Origin: Clostridia bacterium
GTDB lineage: Bacteria > Bacillota > Clostridia > Oscillospirales > Butyricicoccaceae
DNA: 35,308 nt
NCBI GenBank assembly: GCA_017441945.1
Contig: JAFSBG010000101.1
Coordinates: forward strand, 1-35,308
Direction: 5' to 3'
Shown here: positions 1 through 7,171 of the stretch, piece after piece
Layout: each line of letters starts with the position of its first letter
Numbering within the stretch: position 1 is the stretch's first letter
Made by a program: the position numbers and the translations under genes
The notes under the pieces: model-generated
What the model was told of the DNA's origin: nothing
Database searches by the model: none
Seen by the model: only the letters and a program-made list of their open reading frames with translations

Positions 1-23
1 AGTTTAATCTTTTTCGTCAGTCT

Positions 24-51
24 AAAACAGTCCCTATGGGGCTGTTTTTTT
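24..51 (+). terminator. Intrinsic terminator of a gene left of the window
   Basis: Arms AAAACAG and CTGTTTT enclose a further TCCC/GGGG pairing and a 3-nt loop, followed by a T run. It probably ends a plus-strand gene that lies outside the window. It is symmetric enough to work in both directions. Confidence 0.75.
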
Positions 52-64
52 GTTGGGTTTTAAT

Positions 65-145
65 GCGGGAGGGCGCAGAGACCCTCCCCTACATTTATTT
101 TATCGTGGATTGTCTTGTAGGGGCGGGTTTCCACGCCCGCCCGCC
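65..145. repeat. GC-rich double-hairpin interspersed repeat
   Basis: Two hairpins are joined by an AT-rich spacer: GGGAGGG/CCCTCCC (67-73, 82-88) and GGGCGGG/CCCGCCC (121-127, 136-142). The same pair of modules recurs near 19437-19513 and 21377-21455, and single modules occur near 1853, 29004 and 29898. This is a dispersed non-coding repeat. Nothing else is seen before truA. Confidence 0.8.
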
Positions 146-153
146 TGATTGTT

Positions 154-885
154 TTAATAAAATACCTCGACAAGCTTGAGTCCCTGCGGAGGGAGAGTTT
201 GTCCTGCGTTTTCGCGGATTTTGGTTTCAAAGACCTTATCAATTACAGTTTCTTCCATTTTTCCGATGCCGATGTCATACAAGGTCCCCGAAATTATGCG
301 CACCATATTGTAAAGAAAGCCGCTGCCGTTGATTCTGATGGCTATAATGCCGTCATTTTCCGAAATATCTATCCATTTTATTGTTCTTACTGTGGATTTT
401 TTGGTTTTACCTGTGGAAAAGCCCTTGAAATCGTGGGTGCCGAGCAGTTTTTCTGCCGCATTGCGCATTATTTCAACATCAGGCTTGTTTTCGGATGCCC
501 ACACATATTTTCTCACGAAAACATCGGGCTTATCGACCGCAATGAGATATTCATAAGTCTTGGAAACTGCATTAAGACGGGCGTGGAAGCGGTCGTCTGC
601 CGTTTCGCACGACTTGACGAGGATATCCTCAGGCAGATATTTATTGAGATAAGCCTTGATTTCGCAAGGCGAAAGACTTGTTTCGCACTTGAAATTGGCT
701 GTCTGAGCAATGGCGTGGACGCCCGCATCGGTACGTCCCGATGCGTTGATTTCCACAGGGTGTGCACACATTCGGGAAAGCACATTTTCAAAGCGCTCCT
801 GCATTGTATTACTTGTGTTGCCCTGCTTCTGCCAGCCGTTATATTTTGAGCCGTCGTAGGAAACGACGATTTTGTAGTTTTTCAT
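154..885 (-). CDS. truA: tRNA pseudouridine(38-40) synthase TruA
   Basis: Converts uridines 38-40 of the tRNA anticodon arm to pseudouridine in the cytoplasm. The 243-residue product has the family length. It carries the family motif around residues 50-58 (GRTDAGVHA), whose aspartate D53 is the catalytic nucleophile. The N-terminal VSYDGSKYNGWQ segment and the later GSGFLYNMVR block are also typical. I start at ATG 885, not at an in-frame ATG 42 bases upstream, because a GAGGT Shine-Dalgarno sits just before 885 and family homology begins there. A sigma-A promoter lies at 916-944. The gene appears monocistronic, with only repeats downstream. Identification is secure. Confidence 0.96.
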   Translation of the reverse strand: MKNYKIVVSYDGSKYNGWQKQGNTSNTMQERFENVLSRMCAHPVEINASGRTDAGVHAIAQTANFKCETSLSPCEIKAYLNKYLPEDILVKSCETADDRFHARLNAVSKTYEYLIAVDKPDVFVRKYVWASENKPDVEIMRNAAEKLLGTHDFKGFSTGKTKKSTVRTIKWIDISENDGIIAIRINGSGFLYNMVRIISGTLYDIGIGKMEETVIDKVFETKIRENAGQTLPPQGLKLVEVFY

Positions 886-915
886 AAAATACCTCGAAAA
901 ATATTTCCATAGGAT

Positions 916-944
916 ATTATAACACATTATGCGAGGATAGACAA
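916..944 (-). promoter_or_regulatory. Sigma-A promoter of truA
   Basis: Read on the minus strand: -35 TTGTCT (939-944), a 17-bp spacer, and -10 TATAAT (916-921). It lies about 30 bases upstream of the truA start codon. Confidence 0.75.
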
Positions 945-984
945 GGTATTACTTGATACAATTAACCCCACCATTTATTTTACA

Positions 985-1035
985 ACCCCTCCACCATCTA
1001 CCGATGGTCCCCCTCCCATTACACAGGGGAGGCTA
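985..1035. repeat. CCTCC/GGAGG palindromic interspersed repeat
   Basis: Contains an ACCATC/GATGGT hairpin followed by CCCTCCC and GGGGAGG segments. Relatives recur near 4231, 14662, 21512, 22822, 26764, 27778, 29989, 30093 and 34496. Non-coding. Confidence 0.7.
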
Positions 1036-1052
1036 TTGGGGTGGAAAATATC

Positions 1053-1082
1053 AAAAAGCAGGCGGTGAAGCCTGCTTTTTTT
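1053..1082. terminator. Bidirectional intrinsic terminator
   Basis: An 11-bp stem (AAAAAGCAGGC / GCCTGCTTTTT) with a 6-nt loop and a T run on both strands. It sits immediately after the stop of the minus-strand DUF975 gene. Confidence 0.88.
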
Positions 1083-1809
1083 ATTCAAATGATGTATAAT
1101 TTTTCGTTGTGATATCCATATAGAATGCGGCTTCGGCGGCCTGTTTATATGGTACAATGAAAATATTTGCGATACCCAATGTAAACGCCGCAAGAAGGTC
1201 CCAGCCGATAAAGCTGAGGCGGAGGCAGAAAAGTCGCCATTTATTGCCCTGCATAAGCACCTTTGAAATCTCGATGGCTTCGCTCGCCTTGATATTCGGT
1301 GTTTCTGCAAGTATGTAGTTTGTCATTGCGTAGCTGTATGATGCCACAATGCCCGGAATAACAAACAGCAATGTCCAGAGGAAAATCCTTAAAGCCTTTG
1401 CAATCGCTGTACAGATTGCGCTTTTCCAGTAAGGGAAATATCTCAGCAGACTTTCGTAGTTAGGATTTGTATTATTCACAAGGTCAAGATTGAATCGCGC
1501 ATAGCCGACACCTGCAATACTGCCGAGCATAAATCTTAAAATCGCGTAAAAAATAGCCAGAACAGCAAATCCGCCTGCGATTATGCCTAATCCCTCAGGA
1601 ATAAAGCCGTGATTTGTGGAATAAATGGTATGGTCGCCTAAATAAACGCCGAAATTCGGGTGGTGCGCTTCAAAATTGATTTTGAATTCAATGCCTTCGC
1701 TGTTTACACCGCCGAGAAATGTGACAATGATGCACATTATAATTGCCATTACCCATTTGCTGCGCAAGGCGTTGAGGGCAATTCTGCGGAGTTCAGATGA
1801 TGTTCTCAT
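1081..1809 (-). CDS. DUF975 family integral membrane protein
   Basis: A 242-residue polytopic membrane protein of the DUF975 family, which has no established biochemical role. Features typical of the family are the N-terminal SSELRRIALNALRSKW amphipathic segment just before the first membrane helix, further hydrophobic segments near residues 75-100, 140-165 and 195-220, and the polar central stretch with YARFNLDLVN. A strong AAAGGAG Shine-Dalgarno precedes ATG 1809. Its stop runs into the bidirectional terminator, so it is probably transcribed alone. Family assignment is by motif recognition; the function is unknown. Confidence 0.85.
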   Translation of the reverse strand: MRTSSELRRIALNALRSKWVMAIIMCIIVTFLGGVNSEGIEFKINFEAHHPNFGVYLGDHTIYSTNHGFIPEGLGIIAGGFAVLAIFYAILRFMLGSIAGVGYARFNLDLVNNTNPNYESLLRYFPYWKSAICTAIAKALRIFLWTLLFVIPGIVASYSYAMTNYILAETPNIKASEAIEISKVLMQGNKWRLFCLRLSFIGWDLLAAFTLGIANIFIVPYKQAAEAAFYMDITTKNYTSFE

Positions 1810-1852
1810 AATTTTTCTCCTTTCTTATGGAGAGTTTGTTCTCCTCTGTATT

Positions 1853-1887
1853 TTAATGCGGACGGGCGTGGAAACCCGCCCCTACAT
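1853..1887. repeat. GGGCGTG hairpin, single module of the GC-rich repeat
   Basis: A GACGGGCGTGGAAACCCGCC-type hairpin followed by CCTACA. It is one half of the two-hairpin repeat at 65-145, in the opposite orientation. Confidence 0.7.
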
Positions 1888-1897
1888 ATTCAATAAA

Positions 1898-2695
1898 TTA
1901 AAGAGTGCCGAAGAAGTGAACGATGTTCATGTCTTCAATCATCTTGCTGCCGTGCTGGCCGTTACCGCCCGGGAGAAGATGCTGACCGTGGTCAGGGGAA
2001 TATGTGAGCAGAGTGCGTCTGCCGTTGGCATTCTTAATGAGAGCTTCGGCAATTCTCATATAGCCTTCGGCTTCGAGGGAAACCGCGTTAAGTCCCTGCT
2101 TGGATTCAGGACCGTATGCGTGAGCCGCATTGTCATAGTCGAATGTATGGATGCTGATGATGTCATACTTATCCTCTTCAATGAGCTTGAGTGCTCTTTC
2201 CTGCACTTCAACACCGCATTCTTCTTCGAAATAATCGAGATTTCTGCCTGCGAAAATGTGGAGGAATGTGGAGTCCTTCTGCGCAACGATGGCAACCTTC
2301 TTGCCCTGCTCAATCCACAAATCAAAGAGTGTTGTACATTCGAGCTTCGGACGGTCATAAGTCTTGATGCCGTGGCCTTCAGGGTCCATGCCTGTGTACA
2401 TAGTTGCGTGAGCAACAGGTGTAACCGACTCAACTGTGCTGAGGAAAGGCACAGACATATTGCTGTATTTATAGACAGGAGCGAAAAGATGTGTGTACTT
2501 CTGCCAGATATAGTGTCCCACAGCGTCAGCGTGATAGAGCACAACGCGGTCAGCCTTGCCGCCGAGACGCTCTTTGAGAATATCGGACACCCAGTTTATT
2601 GACGGCGCAAAATTTTCAGGCAATTCCATGCCCATACAGTCTGCAACGATACCGGAAAAATGCTTGAGACTAAAAAGATTGTAATGATCAGCCAT
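1898..2695 (-). CDS. Alkaline phosphatase superfamily / nucleotide pyrophosphatase-like hydrolase
   Basis: A 265-residue protein of the type I phosphodiesterase/nucleotide pyrophosphatase branch of the alkaline phosphatase superfamily, expected to hydrolyse a phospho- or sulfo-ester using two metals. Visible motifs: a first-strand aspartate in YHADAVG (D57), a nucleophile-loop motif with candidate T92 followed by TGMDPEGHGI, the FDYDNAAHAYGP aspartate/histidine pair, SPDHGQH, and a last histidine in GNGQHGS. It is shorter than most family members and has no signal peptide, so it is probably cytoplasmic. I start at ATG 2695 because a perfect AAAGGAG lies 7 bases upstream; the longer frame to 2758 lacks such a site. 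The substrate cannot be told from sequence. Confidence 0.85.
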   Translation of the reverse strand: MADHYNLFSLKHFSGIVADCMGMELPENFAPSINWVSDILKERLGGKADRVVLYHADAVGHYIWQKYTHLFAPVYKYSNMSVPFLSTVESVTPVAHATMYTGMDPEGHGIKTYDRPKLECTTLFDLWIEQGKKVAIVAQKDSTFLHIFAGRNLDYFEEECGVEVQERALKLIEEDKYDIISIHTFDYDNAAHAYGPESKQGLNAVSLEAEGYMRIAEALIKNANGRRTLLTYSPDHGQHLLPGGNGQHGSKMIEDMNIVHFFGTL

Positions 2696-2774
2696 GATTA
2701 TTCTCCTTTTGAGTAGTTTTATTAAGACAAATATATCATTTTTCAATCGACAAATCAAGACTTTTTCTTTTCTC

Positions 2775-2803
2775 TTGTAAAATGAAACGGAATGTATTAT
2801 AAT
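2775..2803 (+). promoter_or_regulatory. Sigma-A promoter for the M24 peptidase
   Basis: -35 TTGTAA (2775-2780), 17-bp spacer, -10 TATAAT (2798-2803). The start codon is at 2978, so the leader is about 165 nt and is almost filled by the palindromic element at 2821-2955. Confidence 0.7.
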
Positions 2804-2820
2804 GTTATCAAGATAAATAA

Positions 2821-2955
2821 AAGGCTTCTCCTTGAGGAGAGGCTCCGCGAAAGCGGTGGTGAGGTGGTGCCGAAGGCATATTAAATAAATGCTGCAACGC
2901 AGCTACACCTCATCCGTCACCTGCGGTGACACCTTCCCCTCGAGGGGAAGGCTAT
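2821..2955. repeat. MITE-like composite palindromic element in a 5' leader
   Basis: The two ends are imperfect inverted repeats of each other. The left end reads AGGCTTCTCCTTGAGGAGA, then a CCGC/GCGG hairpin, then GGTGAGGTG. The right end reads CACCTCATCCG, a TCACC/GGTGA hairpin, then CCTTCCCC/GGGGAAGG. The right half recurs at 8215-8263 and 23285-23338. No transposase is present. Confidence 0.75.
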
Positions 2956-2977
2956 TATCACATAAAGGAGAAATATT

Positions 2978-4216
2978 ATGCGTAAAGTAGTACCTCTCAA
3001 GAAACAGTATGAAATCATGGACAACTCTCTCAAGGTCCGTGTAAACACTATCATTCCTGAGATCATGCAGGAATACGGCTTCGATATGTGGATCGTGCTT
3101 TGCCGCGAATACAACGAAGACCCTATCTATCCTACAATGATCCCTGCTCTCTGCCTGACAGCACGCCGCCTTTCCTGCCTTGTTTTCACAATGAAGGACG
3201 GCAATTTCGTGCCATATAACTTCGGCAGACCTGACGGCAGAATCAACCAGATCTACACTCAGGGCTATGTAAACAAGGAGCTTTCCCAGCTCGAAGCTCT
3301 CGCAAAGTTCATCGAAGAATTCAAGCCAGAGAAGATCGGTATCAACACTTCTCTCGTTTCCGGCATGGGTGACGGTCTTTCTAAGCAGCTTTATGACGAT
3401 CTCTGCGCAGAACTTTCCGATGAATACATCGGCAAGCTCGCTTCCGCTTATGATCTTTCCACACGCTGGATCGAAACACGCACACCTGAGGAGCTTTCCC
3501 GCTATGACAGCATTTACCATCTTGCTATGGACATCTGCTGCGAAGCATTCTCCCGCAATGTTATTACTCCTGGTGTCACAACAACAACTGAAGTTGAAGA
3601 ATGGATCGCTCAGGAAATCAATAATCTCGGTCTCACATTCTGGTTCAGCCCTCATGTTGACCTTCAGCGCGAAGGTCTTCCTGGCACAGCAAACAGCGGC
3701 ATTATCATGCACGGCGACATTCTCCACTACGACGTAGGCATCAAGTATTTCGGCCTCTGCACAGACAGCCAGCGTCTCGCTTACGTCCTCAAGGAAGGCG
3801 AAACAGAAATCCCTGAATACATTCTCAAGGCTTTCGCAAAGACTTCCCGCTTCCAGGATATCGTATGCGAAGAGCATATTACAGGCAGAACAGGCAATGA
3901 TATTCTCAGAACTTCACTTGCAAGAGCCAAGGAAGAAGGCATCAATGCTATGCTTTACAACCACCCTGTCGGCTTCTTCGGCCACAGCGCAGGCACAGTA
4001 GTCGGCCTCTGGGATATGCAGGGCGGTATCGGCCTCAAGGGCGAATTCCCACTCCACAAGAACACTTGCTACGCTCTCGAGCTCAACACAGAAAGCGCTC
4101 TCAGTGAATGGGGCGGTCAGGTTGTTCGTTTCTCTGCTGAAGAAACTGTTTCCTTCACAGAAGACGGCAAGATGAACTATATGTTCCCAGGCAGAGACAA
4201 GATGTTCGCTATCTAA
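2978..4216 (+). CDS. M24 family metallopeptidase (Xaa-Pro aminopeptidase-like)
   Basis: A 412-residue cytoplasmic M24 ('pita-bread') peptidase, most like Xaa-Pro dipeptidases/aminopeptidases. Residues 1-165 form a creatinase-like N-terminal domain and the rest the catalytic domain. The five expected metal ligands are visible: D252 and D263 in the DVGIKYFGLCTDSQR segment, H336 in GHSAGT, E368 in ALELN, and E388 (or E389) in SAEETVSF. The start at ATG 2978 has AAAGGAG at ideal spacing. Codon choice is strongly biased towards C-ending and preferred codons, suggesting high expression. It is flanked by repeats, so likely monocistronic from the 2775 promoter. Exact peptide preference is not deducible. 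Confidence 0.9.
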   Translation: MRKVVPLKKQYEIMDNSLKVRVNTIIPEIMQEYGFDMWIVLCREYNEDPIYPTMIPALCLTARRLSCLVFTMKDGNFVPYNFGRPDGRINQIYTQGYVNKELSQLEALAKFIEEFKPEKIGINTSLVSGMGDGLSKQLYDDLCAELSDEYIGKLASAYDLSTRWIETRTPEELSRYDSIYHLAMDICCEAFSRNVITPGVTTTTEVEEWIAQEINNLGLTFWFSPHVDLQREGLPGTANSGIIMHGDILHYDVGIKYFGLCTDSQRLAYVLKEGETEIPEYILKAFAKTSRFQDIVCEEHITGRTGNDILRTSLARAKEEGINAMLYNHPVGFFGHSAGTVVGLWDMQGGIGLKGEFPLHKNTCYALELNTESALSEWGGQVVRFSAEETVSFTEDGKMNYMFPGRDKMFAI

Positions 4217-4230
4217 GATTTATTATTTTA

Positions 4231-4352
4231 CCCCCTCCTTGCCTCCCTCTGAGGAGGGAGGGGGACCATTCGCAGAATGGTGGAGGGAGAGACCTTTAAT
4301 AAATCAGCCTTCCGCTTCATTTCATTCAGCACCTCCTCTTACACAGGGGAGG
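4231..4352. repeat. Composite CCTCC/GGAGG palindromic element
   Basis: Left module GCCTCCCTCTGAGGAGGGAG with an ACCATTC/GAATGGT hairpin; right module ending in a CACCTCCT...AGGGGAGGC segment that is roughly inverted relative to the left. It fills most of the gap between the M24 gene and apbE. Non-coding. Confidence 0.7.
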
Positions 4353-4373
4353 CATTTTCAACTTTATTGAAAT

Positions 4374-4379
4374 TATAAT
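4374..4379 (+). promoter_or_regulatory. TATAAT box abutting the apbE start codon
   Basis: A consensus -10 hexamer ends 6 bases before ATG 4386. No convincing -35 lies 16-18 bases upstream (GGCATT at the expected place) and no Shine-Dalgarno lies before the ATG. If used, the transcript would be nearly leaderless. Confidence 0.35.
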
Positions 4380-4385
4380 AGACCT

Positions 4386-5369
4386 ATGAAAAAACGAATT
4401 TTACTCTTATTACTATGCTTATTCCTGCTTGGCGGCTGTCAAGGCAAAGAACTTTACTCCGCCCAGTATTACATGTATTTTGACACTTTAACTGAAATAA
4501 AATTCTATTCCTCCCCTGACAAGGAAGAAACCATTACGCAGGCTGTCGATTTTGCCCTTATGAACTACCATCAGCTCTGCGATATTTACAATGAACATCC
4601 CGGCGTGAACAACGTCTGCACCATAAATAATGCCAACGGCAAGGAGGTCGAAATCGACTCCGAGCTTATGGCTATACTGAAATTCGCCTGTGAAAATTAC
4701 GCTCTTGCCGATAAGAAGGTCTATATTGCGTCGGGCGCTGTCCTTTCACTGTGGCATGACGCAAGAAACGAAGGCACTTCCCTTCCTGATGAAGCGGCAC
4801 TCACCGAAGCGCTCAATCACTGCGATCCGTCCGATATTATTTTCGGTGAAAACACAGTCCGTCTTGCCGATAAAAATATGAGCCTTGATTTAGGCGCTGT
4901 TGCCAAGGGCTATGTTGCCGACATCATCAAGGATGTTATGATTAAAAACGGAGCCACAGCCGGCACAATAAATATGGGCGGCAATGTGGTCTGCTTTGGC
5001 GGCGCAAGCGAGGACAGGGATTATTTTGTGGCAGGCGTGCAGGACCCTCGCTCCAATGAGATTTGCGCCAAGGTAAAGGTCAGGGATGCCTCCCTCGTCA
5101 CAAGCGGTGACTATCAGCGCTTCTATGAGGTTGACGGTGTGAAATACCATCACATTATTGACCTTGAGACAGGCTATCCCGGAGGAGATTTTTCCAGCGT
5201 GACAGTTTTCCATGAAAGCTCAAAGGTTGCAGATTTATTGTCTACGGCCTTGTTTTTGTCGGATAAGGAGTCGGGTGAAGAGCTTGCCAGCAACTGGGAC
5301 GCCGAAGTGCTGTGGATAGATGCAGACGGCAATATGGAGTACACCGACGGTTTCCCGATTATGGAATAA
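4386..5369 (+). CDS. apbE: ApbE-family FAD:protein FMN transferase lipoprotein
   Basis: Predicted to attach FMN covalently to threonine residues of extracytoplasmic flavoproteins such as Rnf or Na+-NQR subunits. The 327-residue product starts with a lysine-rich hydrophobic signal and an LGGC lipobox, so C18 would be lipidated after cleavage. Family motifs follow in order: LDLGAVAKGYVADI, the GTINMGGNVVCFG FAD-binding stretch, HHIIDLETGYP (usually HIIDP.TG), and the C-terminal metal-binding SSKVADLLSTALF region. The length is normal. There is no clear ribosome binding site. A bidirectional terminator follows the stop. No Rnf genes are in the window, so the target flavoprotein is elsewhere. Confidence 0.92.
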   Translation: MKKRILLLLLCLFLLGGCQGKELYSAQYYMYFDTLTEIKFYSSPDKEETITQAVDFALMNYHQLCDIYNEHPGVNNVCTINNANGKEVEIDSELMAILKFACENYALADKKVYIASGAVLSLWHDARNEGTSLPDEAALTEALNHCDPSDIIFGENTVRLADKNMSLDLGAVAKGYVADIIKDVMIKNGATAGTINMGGNVVCFGGASEDRDYFVAGVQDPRSNEICAKVKVRDASLVTSGDYQRFYEVDGVKYHHIIDLETGYPGGDFSSVTVFHESSKVADLLSTALFLSDKESGEELASNWDAEVLWIDADGNMEYTDGFPIME

Positions 5370-5373
5370 TTAG

Positions 5374-5405
5374 AAAAAGCCACTCGATTGGGTGGCTTTT
5401 CTTTT
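5374..5405. terminator. Bidirectional intrinsic terminator after apbE
   Basis: Stem AAAAGCCAC (5375-5383) / GTGGCTTTT (5392-5400) with A and T runs on either side. It can serve plus-strand apbE and the minus-strand remnant that stops at 5404. Confidence 0.88.
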
Positions 5406-5673
5406 ATTTATAAATATTTTTTCCGGATTGGTAGACCTTTTCAAGATGGTAGGTTTCATTGATGAGTGGCGCGCCGTTTGTGCCGCCGCAGCCGCCTGCA
5501 AGGTACATACCCTTGTTATTGAAGCCGAGACAGCCATTGACCTGATGCTTGAGAAACGAAATCACTTCGACAGAGTTACCTGCATACTCCGCGCCCTTTT
5601 TGAAGCTTTCAACAAGCTGTGCAGTATTTCCACGCGATCTGCCACCGCCCTGGATGATGAAAATTTTCTTAAT
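5404..5673 (-). pseudogene. Internally deleted flavodoxin-fold NAD(P)H/FMN oxidoreductase remnant
   Basis: The frame encodes about 89 residues, against roughly 180-200 for the iron-sulfur-flavoprotein/NADPH-dependent FMN reductase family. The first half (KKIFIIQGGGRSRGNTAQLVE..., to VNGCLGFN) matches the family's N-terminal strand, phosphate loop (normally GSPR..GNT) and first part of the cysteine motif. It then jumps to a C-terminal tail (MYLAGGCGG...LEKVYQSGKNI) normally found over 100 residues later. A fine AAAGGAGG lies 6 bases upstream of codon ATT (5671-5673), exactly where the ATG should be, suggesting a lost start codon. It lies 58 bases downstream of the EamA gene on the same strand. 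Confidence 0.7.
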
Positions 5674-5731
5674 AATTATCCTCCTTTGTAAACTTCGGCA
5701 TACTGCTTTTACAAGACCACCTGAGGTAAAA

Positions 5732-6598
5732 TTATCCAAACAGCGCCATAACAATCGTTCCCACCGTCATGAGTGCAAGTCCGCACAGAGCCTTTCTGCT
5801 TAACTTTTCTTTGAATGCTATGTAGGAAAATCCTATTGACACCAGAATGCTCATTTTATCTATCGGTACGACTACGCTCACAGCGCCATTTTGTATGGCG
5901 TAATAATAGCACAGCCATGATGCGCCTGTGGCAATTCCCGAAAGGCATATAAACATCACTTCACGTCCGTCAAGCTTTTTTAAAAGCGGCTGTTTTCCTT
6001 TCATGAAAACAATTATCCACGCCATAACAAGCACTACTCCCGTGCGTATAGCCGTGCCAAGATTTGATTCTACACCCGAAATGCCTATTTTGCCAAGTAC
6101 AGATGTCAGTGCTGCAAAAACAGCCGAGCCGACGGCATATATGATGTATCCGTTGTCTGCCGCTTTGCTGCCGCTCTGTTTTTTCTCGACCATAAGCATA
6201 ACGCCGATTCCGAGCATCATTGTAGCAACAAGCTTTACAGCAAGGTTATCTGTTTCGCCAAAACAGATAATGGCAAGCAGGACAGTCAGCACTGTGCTCG
6301 ATTTATCGATCGGTACAACCTTATTTACATCGCCCATCGACAGCGCTTTGAAATAACATATCCAAGATGCCCCTGTTGCTGCTCCGGAAAGCACAAGAAA
6401 AATCAGGGACTTTGTCCCTATCTGAGTTATCGAATCGGCAGAGCCGACGACAAATACCATTATCCACGAAAAAATAAGCACAACTATTGTTCTTATAGCT
6501 GTCGCAACATCTGAATCTGTTTTTCTGATTCCGCACTTTGCGAGAATCGAAGTGAGTCCTGCAAAAATTGCCGAGCCGCATGCCGCTATCATCCACAT
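5732..6598 (-). CDS. EamA/DMT-family transporter
   Basis: A 288-residue inner-membrane transporter of the drug/metabolite transporter superfamily, built from two homologous EamA halves (about residues 1-140 and 150-288) of five helices each. The internal repeat is visible: GAATGASWICYFKAL...VVPIDKSS in the first half and GIATGASWLCYYYAI...VVPIDKMS in the second. Probably a small-molecule exporter; the substrate is unknown. ATG 6598 has AGGAGG upstream and overlaps the end of the MarR gene by 10 bases, so translation is coupled and MarR probably controls it. Confidence 0.9.
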   Translation of the reverse strand: MWMIAACGSAIFAGLTSILAKCGIRKTDSDVATAIRTIVVLIFSWIMVFVVGSADSITQIGTKSLIFLVLSGAATGASWICYFKALSMGDVNKVVPIDKSSTVLTVLLAIICFGETDNLAVKLVATMMLGIGVMLMVEKKQSGSKAADNGYIIYAVGSAVFAALTSVLGKIGISGVESNLGTAIRTGVVLVMAWIIVFMKGKQPLLKKLDGREVMFICLSGIATGASWLCYYYAIQNGAVSVVVPIDKMSILVSIGFSYIAFKEKLSRKALCGLALMTVGTIVMALFG

Positions 6599-7065
6599 AT
6601 TTCATCCTCCTGTTTCAAAAGCTTTATAACCTGAGAAAATCCTTTGCGGCTTTCCTCCTTTGAACGTGTGTAAAGAATATCCAGCAGGCGCGCAAACTCA
6701 TCCTGCTCATTTTCATTCAGTCCTTCAATCAGCCATTCATAAAATGCCGTCTCAACAGAGGTTTTGGAATGCTTGAGTTTTTCCGCCTTTTCAGTGGCAT
6801 ACAGAAACCTGCTCCGCCCATCTGACGGATTTTCTGTGCGTACAAGATAGCCCTTTTCCTCCAGACTCGCAACCCTGCGCGCTGTGGCGCCCTTGTCCAT
6901 ATTAAGTTCAGCACTTACCTCTTTCTGTGAAATACCAGGGCTGTGTCTGACAAGATGAATAAGGTCAAACTCACCTGTGCCTATTCCCTCTTCCCGCATC
7001 ATACGCACGGTAAGCTTGCCTGCTTCTCGTGCAATTTTTGTAATCTGTCTTTTTGTTTTATCCAT
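6589..7065 (-). CDS. MarR-family transcriptional regulator
   Basis: A 158-residue winged-helix repressor of the MarR family. The helix-turn-helix lies around residues 44-68 (GISQKEVSAELNMDKGATARRVASLEEKG), followed by a wing with the conserved DGRSR (D82-R86). I start at ATG 7065, which has AAAGGTG just upstream, not at the ATG 33 bases earlier. It is cotranscribed with the overlapping EamA exporter, a common arrangement in which a ligand-responsive repressor controls itself and an efflux pump. Its promoter carries an inverted repeat over the -10 box (7087-7119), fitting autorepression. Confidence 0.92.
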   Translation of the reverse strand: MDKTKRQITKIAREAGKLTVRMMREEGIGTGEFDLIHLVRHSPGISQKEVSAELNMDKGATARRVASLEEKGYLVRTENPSDGRSRFLYATEKAEKLKHSKTSVETAFYEWLIEGLNENEQDEFARLLDILYTRSKEESRKGFSQVIKLLKQEDEICG

Positions 7066-7086
7066 TTTATCACCTTTCAAAAATAG

Positions 7087-7119
7087 ATGTAGCATCAACT
7101 AATTCAGATTGTACTACAT
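7087..7119. promoter_or_regulatory. Candidate MarR operator (inverted repeat)
   Basis: Perfect arms ATGTAG (7087-7092) and CTACAT (7114-7119) flank 21 bases that contain the -10 box and transcription start. Position and symmetry suggest autorepression; binding is inferred. Confidence 0.5.
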
Positions 7120-7136
7120 TTATCTTATTTTGTCAA
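7108..7136 (-). promoter_or_regulatory. Sigma-A promoter of the marR-eamA operon
   Basis: Minus strand: -35 TTGACA (7131-7136), 17-bp spacer, -10 TACAAT (7108-7113). Near-consensus. Confidence 0.82.
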
Positions 7137-7137
7137 C

Positions 7138-7168
7138 AAAATTAAAGCCGCCCATTACGGACGGCTTT
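7138..7168 (-). terminator. Intrinsic terminator of the DUF2087 gene
   Basis: Minus-strand hairpin AAAGCCG / CGGCTTT (7144-7150, 7162-7168) followed by AATTTT. It begins 4 bases after the DUF2087 stop codon and sits just upstream of the marR promoter. Confidence 0.75.
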
Positions 7169-7171
7169 GTT

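Noticed and set aside
2903-3877. 324-codon minus-strand frame opposite the M24 peptidase
   Set aside because: Same artefact of biased codons; it runs into the repeat upstream of the M24 gene.
5671-5673. AUU as a genuine start codon for the small flavodoxin frame
   Set aside because: Possible in principle, but the central deletion makes decay more likely; kept as a pseudogene with the alternative noted.
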